Positions 48,671 through 56,783 of a stretch of 64,000 nucleotides of DNA are shown here, in pieces. Within the stretch, counting starts at the first letter, position 1; each line of letters starts with the position of its first letter. The DNA comes from Cyanobium sp. NS01 (GTDB lineage: Bacteria > Cyanobacteriota > Cyanobacteriia > PCC-6307 > Cyanobiaceae). The position numbers and the translations under genes were made by a program. The stretch lies in the NCBI RefSeq assembly GCF_014280235.1, contig NZ_CP047940.1, forward strand, positions 1,860,001-1,924,000. Reading direction: 5' to 3'. The notes beneath the pieces were generated by a model that saw only the letters and a list, made by a program, of their open reading frames with translations, searched no databases and was not told the origin of the DNA.

Positions 48671-49552
48671 TCAGGGCACCAGATCATCCAGCCCATGCTC
48701 GTGCCCATGGCGGCGGCACCAGGCCACCACGGTGTTCACCAGCAGCATGGTCACCGTCATCGGGCCCACTCCCCCCGGCACCGGCGTGATCGCGGCGGCC
48801 AGGGGCTCCACCTGCTCAACGATCACATCGCCGCAGAGGCCGCCCTCGGGCCGGCGGTGGATGCCCACATCCACCACCACCGCACCGGGCCGCACGTGCT
48901 CGGCCCCGAGCATGCGGGGGCGGCCCGCCGCCACCACCAGCACCTCGGCCTCGCGGGTCAGGCTGGGCAGGTCACGGGTGCGGGAGTGGGCCACGGTGAC
49001 CGTGGCATCGGCGGCCTGCAGCATCAGGGCCATGGGCTGGCCCACCAGGATGCTGCGCCCCACCACCACCGCCCGCCGCCCGGCCAGCTCCACGCCGGCC
49101 TGGGCCAGCAGGGCCATCACCCCGGCCGGGGTGCAGCTGCGCGGGCCGGGCTCCCCTTTGAGCAGGCGGCCGAGGTTGAGGGTGTGCAGACCATCGGCAT
49201 CCTTGGCGGGGTCGAGGGCCATCAGCAGGGGCGCCGCGTCGAGGCCGCCGGGCAGGGGCAGCTGCAACAGGATGCCGTCAACGGCCGGATCGGCGTTGAG
49301 GGCCTCGATCCTGGCCAGGATCTGCTCCGCTTCGGTGGCCGCCGGCAGGTGCGCCCCGAGGCTGCGGATGCCCACCCGGCCGCAGGCCTTCTCCTTGTTG
49401 GCCACGTAGACGCCGCTGGCGGGGTCATCGCCCACCCTGAGCACCGCCAGGCCGGGGGGACGTCCGAGACGGGGCTGGTGGGCGGCGATGGTGGCGGCGA
49501 GCCTCGTTTCGATCGCGGCGGCGAGCTCACGCCCATCGAGACGGGTGGCCAT
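48671..49552 (-). CDS. folD: Bifunctional methylene-THF dehydrogenase / methenyl-THF cyclohydrolase
   Basis: A 293-residue FolD enzyme of one-carbon metabolism. [14 protein letters not shown] carries the catalytic Lys, [20 protein letters not shown] the substrate site, PAGVMALL and [16 protein letters not shown] the NADP fold, and [15 protein letters not shown] the C-terminus. ATG at 49552, divergent from pgpH (70 bp). Confidence 0.97.
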   Translation of the reverse strand: MATRLDGRELAAAIETRLAATIAAHQPRLGRPPGLAVLRVGDDPASGVYVANKEKACGRVGIRSLGAHLPAATEAEQILARIEALNADPAVDGILLQLPLPGGLDAAPLLMALDPAKDADGLHTLNLGRLLKGEPGPRSCTPAGVMALLAQAGVELAGRRAVVVGRSILVGQPMALMLQAADATVTVAHSRTRDLPSLTREAEVLVVAAGRPRMLGAEHVRPGAVVVDVGIHRRPEGGLCGDVIVEQVEPLAAAITPVPGGVGPMTVTMLLVNTVVAWCRRHGHEHGLDDLVP

Positions 49553-49622
49553 GGATCGAGGGGGCTGCGCAATCCCCAGCTTGCAATGCTGGCGCCCGAG
49601 CGGCCCTCGCTAGCGTCGAAGC

Positions 49623-51704
49623 ATGCGTGGCCGGCTGTTGACGATCCAGATCCCCGGCCGGGTGCGCAGCCTGTGGCGCCAGTGGCTGCGCACCGAACGA
49701 CCCCGCCAGCCACCCGCCTGCTGGCGGGGTCAGGACAGTCTCGCGGTGCTGATGGTGTGTGCCCTGGTGGCGGTGCTGAGCAGTTGGTCGTGGCTGGCGG
49801 AGCCGAGCCTGCGCCCAGGCATGCTCGCCCCGTTCACGGTGCAGGCGCCCGAATCGGCCGAGGTGGTGGACAGCACCGCCCTGGAGGAGCGGCGCCAGCA
49901 GATGCTGCCCCGCACCACCGTCCAGGTGGTGGATGAGGAGGCCAGCCTGCGTCTGCGCGCCCAGCTGGGCGAACAGCTCAAGCTGATGCAAGACCAACTG
50001 GCTCGCGCCCGGGACCGGGTGGAGGCCCTGCCGCTCAGCGACCAGGAACGCCTCTGGCTGCGGGGGCTCAGCCCGGCCCAGCTCACCGCCTGGCAGGCAG
50101 AGGTGAGCCGGGCCCAGCTGCGCATGCTCAGCCAGGGGCTGGCGCCGGGAGTTTCCGAAGGCCAGCTGCTGGAGGCCGCCTCCTTGCAGCTGGATCAGCT
50201 CACCGGGCTGGGGCGCAACCTCGGCGCCCGGCTGGTGGTGCAGAGCCTGCAGGGCCAGACCAACCTGCGCAGCGACCCAGCCCTCAGCCAACGCCGCATC
50301 GAGGCGTTGATCAGCCAGCAGGGCATCCCCACGATCAGCGTCAGCAAGGGCGACCTGGTGGTGCGGCAGGGGGAGGTGATCAACGCCCAGGTGTTCGACG
50401 TGCTCGACCATTTCGGCCTGGTCAACCGCCGGCCCAGGCCGCTGGTGTGGCTGAGCCACTTCCTCGAGAGCCTGGCCGTCACCGGCGCCATGGTGCTGCT
50501 GCTGCGCCGCTGGCGCTCCAGCCTCGAGCCGCGCCAGGCGATGCTCGCCCTGGGCACCCTGCTGGCGGTGCAGGGGGTGCATCTCTGGCTCGGCCCGGGC
50601 GCCAGCCCGATGGTGCTGCTGGTGCCGCCCACCCTGCTGCTCGCCCAGGGCCTGGGCACCGCCAGCGGCCTGGCCTGGCTGGCGGCGGCCACCCTGCTCT
50701 GGCCGGTGCCGATGAGCGGTCTGCTGGGCCTGCGGCTGCTGCTGGCAGCGGCCACGGCGGCGGTGGCGGCGGTGACCGCCGGCCGCCAGCGCAGCCGGGC
50801 CGAGCTGCTGCAGCTGGCCGTGCTGCTGCCGGGCGGGGCGGTGCTGCTGCAGTGGCTGCTGCTGCAGGGCCGGGGCCAGCCGGGGCAGTTCGACCTGCTC
50901 AGTGAAGCTCTGCTGCTGGCGGGGCTGCTGATGGCGGGCCTGCTGCTGGCCCCCCTGGTGGAGACCTTCTTCGGACTGATGACCCGCACCCGGCTGCTGG
51001 AACTGGCCGACCTGGAGCGGCCCCTGCTGCGCCGGCTCTCCTGCGAGGCGCCCGGCACCTTCGAGCACACCCTGATGATCGCCGGCCTGGCCGAGGAGGG
51101 GGCCCGCAGCATCGGTGCCGACGTGGATCTGGTGCGCACCGGGGCGCTGTATCACGACGTGGGCAAGCTGCACGGACCCCAGTGGTTCATCGAAAACCAG
51201 GAGGAGGGGGCCAACCCCCATGACACCCTCGATGACCCCTACGCCAGCGCCGCCATCCTGCAGGCCCATGTGGATGAAGGCCTGAAGCTGGCCCGGCGCT
51301 ACCGGCTGCCGCGGCCCCTGGCGGACTTCATCCCCGAGCATCAGGGCACGCTGAAGATGGGCTACTTCCTGCACCATGCCCGCGAACGCGACGGCTCAGT
51401 TCGGGAGGCCGATTTCCGCTACCGCGGCCCCACCCCCCGCAGCCGCGAAACGGCGATCCTGATGCTCGCCGACGGCTGTGAAGCCGCCCTGCGCTCCCTG
51501 CCGCCCGGCACTAATGAACACGAAGCGCGCACGATGGTGCGCCGCATCCTGGAAGCGCGGCAGCGGGACGGCCAGTTGGCGGGCAGCGGCATCAGCCGCG
51601 CCGAGCTGGAGCTGCTGATCCGGGCCTTCGTACGGGTGTGGAAGCGCATGCGCCACCGCCGCATCCCCTATCCGATTCCCGCCCGCAAGGCCTTCAGTGC
51701 CTGA
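49623..51704 (+). CDS. pgpH: 7TM-HD phosphohydrolase, PgpH-type c-di-AMP phosphodiesterase
   Basis: A 693-residue protein. An early membrane helix (SLAVLMVCALVAVLSSWSWL) precedes an extracellular 7TMR-HDED domain (about 65-280). Seven-helix bundle about 290-460, then a cytoplasmic HD domain with H in GTFEHTLMIAGLAEEGA, HD in TGALYHDVGKLHG (near 507), H in PEHQGT and D in MLADGCEAAL. PgpH enzymes cleave c-di-AMP, which fits the cdaA cyclase at 8000-8842. ATG at 49623. The ATP-grasp gene starts 12 bp after its stop. Confidence 0.9.
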   Translation: MRGRLLTIQIPGRVRSLWRQWLRTERPRQPPACWRGQDSLAVLMVCALVAVLSSWSWLAEPSLRPGMLAPFTVQAPESAEVVDSTALEERRQQMLPRTTVQVVDEEASLRLRAQLGEQLKLMQDQLARARDRVEALPLSDQERLWLRGLSPAQLTAWQAEVSRAQLRMLSQGLAPGVSEGQLLEAASLQLDQLTGLGRNLGARLVVQSLQGQTNLRSDPALSQRRIEALISQQGIPTISVSKGDLVVRQGEVINAQVFDVLDHFGLVNRRPRPLVWLSHFLESLAVTGAMVLLLRRWRSSLEPRQAMLALGTLLAVQGVHLWLGPGASPMVLLVPPTLLLAQGLGTASGLAWLAAATLLWPVPMSGLLGLRLLLAAATAAVAAVTAGRQRSRAELLQLAVLLPGGAVLLQWLLLQGRGQPGQFDLLSEALLLAGLLMAGLLLAPLVETFFGLMTRTRLLELADLERPLLRRLSCEAPGTFEHTLMIAGLAEEGARSIGADVDLVRTGALYHDVGKLHGPQWFIENQEEGANPHDTLDDPYASAAILQAHVDEGLKLARRYRLPRPLADFIPEHQGTLKMGYFLHHARERDGSVREADFRYRGPTPRSRETAILMLADGCEAALRSLPPGTNEHEARTMVRRILEARQRDGQLAGSGISRAELELLIRAFVRVWKRMRHRRIPYPIPARKAFSA

Positions 51705-51716
51705 GGGGGAAGAAGG

Positions 51717-53246
51717 ATGACGGCACTCAGCTTCGTGGAGCTGCAGCGGCAGCTGCAGCCCTCCTGGGGCCACACCGCCGGCGGCATGGGCCCGGAGGTG
51801 GACGTGCTGCTGGTGCCCTCGCTCTCGATGGACCAGAGCCAGATGGCCCTGGTCACGGGGTCGCACCACTACGAGGAGCGCCAGCTGTTCGCCCTGATCG
51901 GGCTGCGCCACCCGGGGGTGCGCATGGTGTATGCCAGCAGCAAGCCCCTGGCCGAGCTGGTGGTGGATGCGGTGCTGGAGCTGCTGCCGGGGGTGCCCAC
52001 CTCCCACGCCCGCCGCCGCCTGCACCTGTTCGACACCGACGACGCCTCGGGCCGCCCCCTCACCGCCAAGCTGCTGGAGCGGCCCGCCCTGCTGGCCCGC
52101 ATCGGCGAACTGCTGCGGCCGGGCCGCAGTTTCATCAGCTGTTTCGTGGTGAGCGAGCTGGAACGGGAGCTGTCGGAGCGCCTGCAGGTGCCGCTGCTGG
52201 GCACCTCCCCCCACCTGCTGCAGTGGGGCAGCAAGGCCGGCAGCCGTGCCCTGTTTCGGCGTTGCGGTGTGCCCCACCCGCCCGGCAGCGAGCGGGTGTT
52301 CGACCTGGCCAGCCTGGCGGAGGCCACAGCCGACCTCTGGGAGCAGCATCCCGGGCTGGAGCGCTGCGTGGTGAAGCTCAACGAGGGCTTCAGCGGCGAG
52401 GGCAACGCCCTGCTGGAGCTGGCCCCACTGCAGCTTCAGGAGCACTCAGCGCCACAGCGGCGGCAGCTGCTGCGCCAGGCGCTGGAGCAGCTGCCGATGC
52501 CGGCGCCCGCCTGGCGGGAGCTGATGGCCCGCCAGGGCGCCCTGGTGGAGGCCTGGCTGCAGGGGGGTGAGGCCCTGCGCTCCCCCAGCGTTCAGGGGAT
52601 CATCCATCCGGGGGCGGACGGACGCCCCGGCGCCGTGGAGGTGCTCTCCACCCATGAGCAGGTGCTGGGGGGGCCGAGCGGCCAGACCTACCTGGGCTGC
52701 AGCTTCCCCGCCAGCGAGGACTACCGCCGCGAGCTGATGGCCCATGGGCTGGCCATCGGCCGGGCCCTGGCGGCCGAGGGAGCCCTGGAACGCTATGCCG
52801 TGGACTTCATCGCCCGGCGTTTCGGCGCACGATGGGAGCTGCAGGCGATCGAGATCAACCTGCGCCAGGGGGGCACCACACACCCCTACATGGCCCTGCA
52901 CGCCATCACCAGCGGCCGGCTCGACCCCGCCGACGGGCTCTACCGCTCCCCCACCGGCGCCGCGCTGCACTACCGGGCCACCGATAACTTCTGCGCAGCC
53001 CAGCTGCGCGGCCTGCTGCCGATCGACCTGATCGACATCGTGGCGGAAGCGGGCCTGCACTACGACCCGGCCCAGCTGCGCGGCAGTGTGTTCCACCTGC
53101 TGGGCTGCCTCTCGGAGTACGGCAAGCTCGGCATGACCTGCATCGGCCGCAGTGCGGCGGAGGCGGAAGCGGTGTACCGGGCCACCGAGCAGCGGCTGGT
53201 GGAGGCCGCCGCTGAGCGCCATGGAGTTGCTGTTGATGCGCACTAA
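51717..53246 (+). CDS. ATP-grasp ligase with PGM1-like C-terminal domain
   Basis: A 509-residue ATP-grasp protein resembling the peptide ligase PGM1 of pheganomycin synthesis. An N-domain (VDVLLVPSLSMDQSQMALVT, YEERQLFALIGL) is followed by the ATP-grasp region: KAGSRALFRRCGVPHPPGS, VVKLNEGFSGEGNALLEL, LVEAWLQGGEA, AVDFIARRF and EINLRQGGTTHPYMAL with metal and phosphate residues. A C-domain ends FHLLGCLSEYGKLGMTCIG. It joins a carboxylate to an amine, but the substrates are unknown. Coupled to pgpH by position; its last codons overlap the vapBC operator. ATG at 51717 with a good GGGGGAAGAAGG ribosome site. Confidence 0.82.
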   Translation: MTALSFVELQRQLQPSWGHTAGGMGPEVDVLLVPSLSMDQSQMALVTGSHHYEERQLFALIGLRHPGVRMVYASSKPLAELVVDAVLELLPGVPTSHARRRLHLFDTDDASGRPLTAKLLERPALLARIGELLRPGRSFISCFVVSELERELSERLQVPLLGTSPHLLQWGSKAGSRALFRRCGVPHPPGSERVFDLASLAEATADLWEQHPGLERCVVKLNEGFSGEGNALLELAPLQLQEHSAPQRRQLLRQALEQLPMPAPAWRELMARQGALVEAWLQGGEALRSPSVQGIIHPGADGRPGAVEVLSTHEQVLGGPSGQTYLGCSFPASEDYRRELMAHGLAIGRALAAEGALERYAVDFIARRFGARWELQAIEINLRQGGTTHPYMALHAITSGRLDPADGLYRSPTGAALHYRATDNFCAAQLRGLLPIDLIDIVAEAGLHYDPAQLRGSVFHLLGCLSEYGKLGMTCIGRSAAEAEAVYRATEQRLVEAAAERHGVAVDAH

Positions 53247-53279
53247 GATGCGCACATATCACCGGGGTGGTATGCGCAC
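53236..53279. promoter_or_regulatory. vapBC operator: three ATGCGCAC repeats
   Basis: ATGCGCAC occurs at 53236, 53248 and 53272, 12 and 24 bp apart, so all lie on a 12-bp register. Each contains the palindrome TGCGCA. The first two lie over the end of the ATP-grasp gene and the third contains the vapB ATG. A weak promoter (TTGATG at 53233, CATATC at 53255) fits between them. VapB ribbon-helix-helix dimers bind such repeats in known systems; here it is inference. Confidence 0.6.
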
Positions 53280-53511
53280 GACGCTGGATCTTCCGGATCC
53301 GCTCTTCGAAAGGCTGAAGGCGCGGGCGGCCAGCCAGCGCATGACGCTCAAACAACTGCTGCGCAGCTACGTGGAGCAGGGGCTCAGCACCGTTCAAGAC
53401 GTTGACCCGCGTGGCCGTTCCGCCGCCGAGCTGCCGCGACTGGACGGCCCCCTGAGGCTGGGGCGTGAGCACTGCAGCAATGCAGGGCTGTTTGAGCTGC
53501 TCGACCCGTGA
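53272..53511 (+). CDS. vapB: VapB-like ribbon-helix-helix antitoxin
   Basis: A 79-residue protein. MRTTLDLPDPLFERLKARAA then SQRMTLKQLLRSYVEQGL is an N-terminal ribbon-helix-helix DNA-binding fold; the C-terminal half (LDGPLRLGREHCSNAGLFEL) would bind and block the toxin. ATG at 53272 follows GGGGTGG; earlier in-frame ATGs at 53221-53248 would overlap the upstream gene. Its stop overlaps vapC's GTG (GTGA). Confidence 0.85.
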   Translation: MRTTLDLPDPLFERLKARAASQRMTLKQLLRSYVEQGLSTVQDVDPRGRSAAELPRLDGPLRLGREHCSNAGLFELLDP

Positions 53512-53942
53512 GCACCAGCACCGACCTGCCGGATCTCAATGTGTGGCTGGCGCTGGCCGCCGCTGACCATCTGCACCACCGCCAGGCCCTGCACTACTGG
53601 GAACAGCAGGCGGCTGAACAAGTGCTGTTCTGTACGGTGACGGCCCTTGGGCTGGTGCGGCTTCTGAGCCAGCCCAGGCTGATGGGTGCTGCCGTCAAGA
53701 GCGCCGCCGAGGCCTCGGCGCTGCTCGAGGCGTTCTGCCATCAACCCGGCGTGGCGCTGGCCGTACCAGCCGATCACGGCTGGGAGGTGTTCCACCGGCT
53801 GTTGCGCCAGGGAGACCTGCCCCCACGGCTCTGCACCGATGCCTACCTGGCCGCGCTGGCCATGGCCAACGGCTGGCGCCTGGTGAGTTTCGATCGGGAT
53901 TTCGAGCGTTTTCGGGGCCTGCAACGGCTGGCGCTGAGCTGA
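53508..53942 (+). CDS. vapC: VapC-like PIN-domain toxin (ribonuclease)
   Basis: A 144-residue PIN domain nuclease. Acidic metal ligands in LPDLNVWLALAAADHLHH (Asp near residue 9), the central helix with FCTVTALGLVRLL (a substituted T-x-x-G-L-V-R-L variant typical of one VapC group), CTDAYLAALAMANGWRL (Asp) and VSFDRDFERF (Asp). It would cleave RNA when released from VapB. GTG start in a GTGA overlap. Convergent with galE, 5 bp apart. Confidence 0.87.
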   Translation: MSTSTDLPDLNVWLALAAADHLHHRQALHYWEQQAAEQVLFCTVTALGLVRLLSQPRLMGAAVKSAAEASALLEAFCHQPGVALAVPADHGWEVFHRLLRQGDLPPRLCTDAYLAALAMANGWRLVSFDRDFERFRGLQRLALS

Positions 53943-53947
53943 ATCCC

Positions 53948-54973
53948 TCAGCTGCGGCGGCGCTGGTGCCAGGCCCAGGCGTCGGCCAGGATCGTGGCCA
54001 GATCGGAGCGCTGGGGTTTCCAGCCCAGCTCCGCCATCGCCAGGGAGGCATCGGCCACCAGCTCGGCGGGATCCCCCGGGCGGCGGGGCGCGTCGACGAC
54101 CTTCAGGCTGCAGCCGGTGTGTTGGCAGGCCGCGTTGATCACCTGCTGCACGGAATAGCCGCTGCCGGTGCCGAGGTTGTAGGTGTGCTGGCCACCCTGG
54201 GCGATGAGCCGCTCCAGGCCGAGCACGTGGGCGGCGGCCAGGTCGCCCACGTGGATGTAGTCGCGGATGCAGGTGCCATCGGGGGTGGGGTAGTCGCGGC
54301 CGAACACCTGAATACCCTCACGGCGGCCGGCCAGGGCCTCGAGCACCAGGGGGATGAGGTGGGTTTCGGGGTCGTGGTCTTCGCCGAGGTCGGCGGCGGG
54401 ATCGGCACCGGCGGCGTTGAAGTAGCGGAAGATCACGCTGGGCTGGCCGTAGGCGGCGCCGAAGTCAGCCAGCAGCTGCTCCACCATCCACTTGCTGCGG
54501 CCGTAGGGGTTGATCGGCGCCTGGGGGCAGCGCTCGTTGATCGGAATCTGATCGGCAGCGGGGATGCCGTAGGTGGCGCAGGTGGAGCTGAACACCAGCG
54601 GGATCGGCTGGCCGTGGCGCTGGGCCTCGCCATGCAGCGCCTCCAGCAACACCAGGGTGTCGCCCAGGTTGTTGCGGTAGTAGCGGGCGGGATCCACCAC
54701 GCTCTCGCCCACGTAGGCGTAGGCGGCGAAGTGGAGCACGGCCCGCACCGGCCCGGCCGGCAGCTGCGGATGGGAGCCCTGCAGCAGGGCATCGAGCAGG
54801 GACCGATCACCCAGCTGCCCCACCACCAGGGGCACCTGCAGCACCTGCTCGGCGATGGCCCGGTGGCCGTACACCAGGTTGTCGAGCACCAGCACGGGCT
54901 GGCCGGCGCGCTGCAGGGCCCGCACGGTGTGGCTGCCGATGTAGCCCGCCCCGCCGGTCACGAGGATGGTCAT
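53948..54973 (-). CDS. galE: UDP-glucose 4-epimerase
   Basis: A 341-residue short-chain dehydrogenase. NAD loop TILVTGGAGYIGSHTVRAL, catalytic Ser/Tyr-Lys in FSSTCATYG and NPYGRSKWMVEQLL, RYFNAAGADP and IRDYIHVGDLA. Interconverts UDP-glucose and UDP-galactose for surface glycans. The ATG at 54973 is fixed by family N-termini and by the ATGA overlap with the nucleotidyltransferase stop. A toxin-antitoxin-like pair lies directly upstream in the same transcription direction. Confidence 0.96.
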   Translation of the reverse strand: MTILVTGGAGYIGSHTVRALQRAGQPVLVLDNLVYGHRAIAEQVLQVPLVVGQLGDRSLLDALLQGSHPQLPAGPVRAVLHFAAYAYVGESVVDPARYYRNNLGDTLVLLEALHGEAQRHGQPIPLVFSSTCATYGIPAADQIPINERCPQAPINPYGRSKWMVEQLLADFGAAYGQPSVIFRYFNAAGADPAADLGEDHDPETHLIPLVLEALAGRREGIQVFGRDYPTPDGTCIRDYIHVGDLAAAHVLGLERLIAQGGQHTYNLGTGSGYSVQQVINAACQHTGCSLKVVDAPRRPGDPAELVADASLAMAELGWKPQRSDLATILADAWAWHQRRRS

Positions 54974-55353
54974 GGCTGTGGATCGGACAGCTGGCGGCAC
55001 CACACCCAGCGGGCATCGCGGTGGAGCTCGGTGGCGAAGCGTGATCCAGCCCCCAGCAGCGCCTCGTGTTCGGCCGGGGTGAGCACCAGCGCATCGCAGC
55101 TAAGGGGCAGCAATTCCAGCTGCCAGCAGAGCAATCTCGCCTGCTGGGGCCCGCTGGCAGCGGCATCGACCAACAGCAGATCCAGGTCGCTGCCCACCCC
55201 AGCGCTGCCCCGGCCGTAGCTGCCGAACAGCGCCACCTTCTGCAGGGAGGGCACGCGGGCTGCCTGGTCCACCGCCCAGGCCTGAACCTGAGCAATCACC
55301 TGCCCAGGTTCAGGCCAGCGCAGCACGGATTGCGTCAACGACCGCACGGGCAT
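54970..55353 (-). CDS. MNT-type minimal nucleotidyltransferase (antitoxin-like)
   Basis: A 127-residue polymerase-beta-superfamily nucleotidyltransferase: LFGSYGRGSAGVGSDLDLLLVD is the GSxxxG-x(n)-SDxD signature, and CDALVLTPAEHEALLG carries the third acidic region. In HEPN-MNT pairs it can AMPylate the HEPN partner. ATG at 55353, 44 bases inside the HEPN gene. Its stop overlaps galE's ATG, so HEPN, MNT and galE would be translated in series. Confidence 0.85.
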   Translation of the reverse strand: MPVRSLTQSVLRWPEPGQVIAQVQAWAVDQAARVPSLQKVALFGSYGRGSAGVGSDLDLLLVDAAASGPQQARLLCWQLELLPLSCDALVLTPAEHEALLGAGSRFATELHRDARWVWCRQLSDPQP

Positions 55354-55591
55354 GGCGAAGGGCGTCGTCGCTTTGCAGACGACCGAAATGGTCGGTAGGG
55401 GCTCCATCAGGCAGGCTATCGGGATAGCGGGTGGGGATGTAGAGAGCATCGAGAATGCGAAGGCGATCCTCCAGATCGCTCACCGCTTCCGCCAGCTGGG
55501 CTGAGGCGGCAGGGGGCAGATCGCGGAAGGAGCGGCCCAGGCCATGGCCCCACACCTGCTGCGCGAGGCCGAGGTGAGCGGAGCGGTTCAT
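55310..55591 (-). CDS. HEPN-domain protein (toxin-like partner of the MNT gene)
   Basis: A 93-residue helical protein with the order of minimal HEPN domains: LGLAQQVWGHGLGRSFRDL, a helix AEAVSDLEDRLRILDALYI, then TRYPDSLPDGAPTDHFGRL and DALRHARAVVDAIRAAL. The RNase motif R-x(4-6)-H of toxic HEPN proteins is not present; the nearest Arg-His spacing is too long. It may therefore act as a substrate-binding or regulatory partner. ATG at 55591, the first gene of the galE transcription unit. Confidence 0.72.
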   Translation of the reverse strand: MNRSAHLGLAQQVWGHGLGRSFRDLPPAASAQLAEAVSDLEDRLRILDALYIPTRYPDSLPDGAPTDHFGRLQSDDALRHARAVVDAIRAALA

Positions 55592-55676
55592 GGCGGCATT
55601 GTGGCCCCAATCCCCAGGGCCAAGGATCGGCTCCGATGAACCCCTACAGGGGTTAACTGGATTTGAAGTCCCATAG

Positions 55677-55720
55677 GGGACAAGTACGATCTATTCCTTG
55701 CAGGGGATGAGTCTTGTCCC
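55677..55720. repeat. Inverted repeat GGGACAAG / CTTGTCCC
   Basis: Perfect 8-bp arms at 55677-55684 and 55713-55720 are separated by 28 bp, followed by ATGGGG. A smaller hairpin CCCC-TACA-GGGG precedes it at 55641-55652. Possible operator or recombination remnant; nothing further can be said. Confidence 0.4.
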
Positions 55721-56051
55721 ATGGGGCCCGCCTTCCGTCACAGCTTGGCGACTTGCAGCAGCAAACAGTGTCGTCGCTGGAGAACGACCCACAGCGCTGC
55801 ACGATTGCCAGCTTCTAGAGCCTGATGACCGCTTTGGGGGCTCTACTTCAAGGAGTTTCGCTACACCAGCACGGTGGCCACGCTGGAGCGCACAGGCGGC
55901 TGCGGCTGGGCATCGGCGGCAAGGCCTTCGAGGTGAAAGGCAATGGCGTCGTGGATGATTGGACTGTCTGCTCCAAGGCCTTGATCACAGCGCGGATCTT
56001 CACCCCAATGCACAATACGCTGGTCACAAGCACTGTCAGCTGAGTTGGCCC

Positions 56052-56104
56052 TAAAAATCCTACTCACCGGCGCTGCCGGATAGCTTCAGGCCCTGCGCCA
56101 GATG
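56052..56104 (+). pseudogene. Remnant of an rfbD 5' end
   Basis: AAAATCCTACTCACCGGCGC and the following GCCGG, then TCAGGCCCTGCGCCAG, match the first ~50 bases of intact rfbD at 57073 with only a few substitutions and a short deletion. The ATG is lost (reads CTA), and the deletion shifts the frame, so it cannot encode the enzyme. Similarity stops after about 50 bases. Confidence 0.8.
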
Positions 56105-56115
56105 AAAGGGAGGGC

Positions 56116-56205
56116 TCAGGGGCGTGGAATGCCCAGGTCAGTGCAGATCTTTCGCACTAAAAGCTCTTTGATTTCGTTGTGCCAGGGTATGGCACCCCCC
56201 ACTGT
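56116..56205 (-). pseudogene. C-terminal fragment, possibly of a HicA-like toxin
   Basis: The minus strand reads VGGAIPWHNEIKELLVRKIC then TDLGIPRP and a TGA stop at 56116-56118. The H-N-E-I-K ... R-x-I ... D-L-G-I pattern resembles the end of HicA/YcfA-type toxins. No start or N-terminal half is found upstream in frame. Identification is by eye and weak. Confidence 0.35.
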
Positions 56206-56504
56206 CAGCAAAGAAGTCCGCTCGGTCTGACCCGTCCACCAGGGGGCCCAACCGACGACCATGCAAACGCCTTATGACGCCGCTCTGTGGGATGCCGTCC
56301 GGATCCGGATGAGCCCGCTGGCCGCTGGATCGCCTCGCGGGCGTGGCGCCGCTGCTGGCCGATAAGGACTCCGCCGCTACCACCTTCGCCGAGGCGCTGG
56401 CGGCCGGAGAGGTGCTCGAGTGAACCGGCCAACCCGATTCGATTCAGGCTAAGGCGTCACCCGTTGCGCATCGCGCTACGCTGTGATCGCTGCTGATCGG
56501 CTGG

Positions 56505-56783
56505 GTGATTCATGGCTTCCGCCACAAGGGGCTGCGATTGTTCTTCGAGACAGGCAGCACGGCAGGGATTCAGCCAGCCCTTGCCCGCAAGCTGAGGTTG
56601 CAGCTGGCGGCCTTGCAATCCGCTGCCCTGATCGAGGATCTCGATTTGCCGGGCTATCGCCTGCATCCGCTCAAGGGGGCAGACAAGGGGCGATGGTCGA
56701 TCTGGGTGAACGGCAACTGGCGGCTCACGTTTGCGTTCCGCGATGGCCACGTGTTCGATCTCGACTTTGAGGACTACCACTGA
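56505..56783 (+). CDS. higB: HigB-like toxin (RelE/ParE fold)
   Basis: A 92-residue killer-type toxin: MIHGFRHKGLRLFFETGSTA is the characteristic HigB N-terminus, LIEDLDLPGYRLHPLKGADK and WSIWVNGNWRLTFAFRDGHV the RelE-fold core, ending DLDFEDYH. Such toxins cut mRNA on the ribosome. GTG start at 56505 fixed by family N-termini. The antitoxin ATG shares one base with its stop. Confidence 0.92.
   Translation: MIHGFRHKGLRLFFETGSTAGIQPALARKLRLQLAALQSAALIEDLDLPGYRLHPLKGADKGRWSIWVNGNWRLTFAFRDGHVFDLDFEDYH

Larger units (their letters stand above)
55592..56504. other. Roughly 0.9-kb decayed region between HEPN and higBA
   Basis: No intact gene is supported here. It contains an inverted repeat (55677-55720), a fragment of an rfbD 5' end (56052-56104) and a minus-strand toxin-like fragment (56116-56205). 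Protein-like stretches near 55855-55965 need a frame change to join: YFKEFRYTSTVATLERTGG in one frame, RLRLGIGGKAFEVKGNG in another. A plus-strand stretch ending LADKDSAATTFAEALAAGEV before a stop at 56421 also lacks a start. The whole looks like a graveyard of lost genes at an integration hot spot. Confidence 0.6.

Noticed and set aside
56451-56479. Promoter of higBA
   Set aside because: TACGCT at about 56474 could be a -10, but no acceptable -35 lies 16-18 bp upstream.
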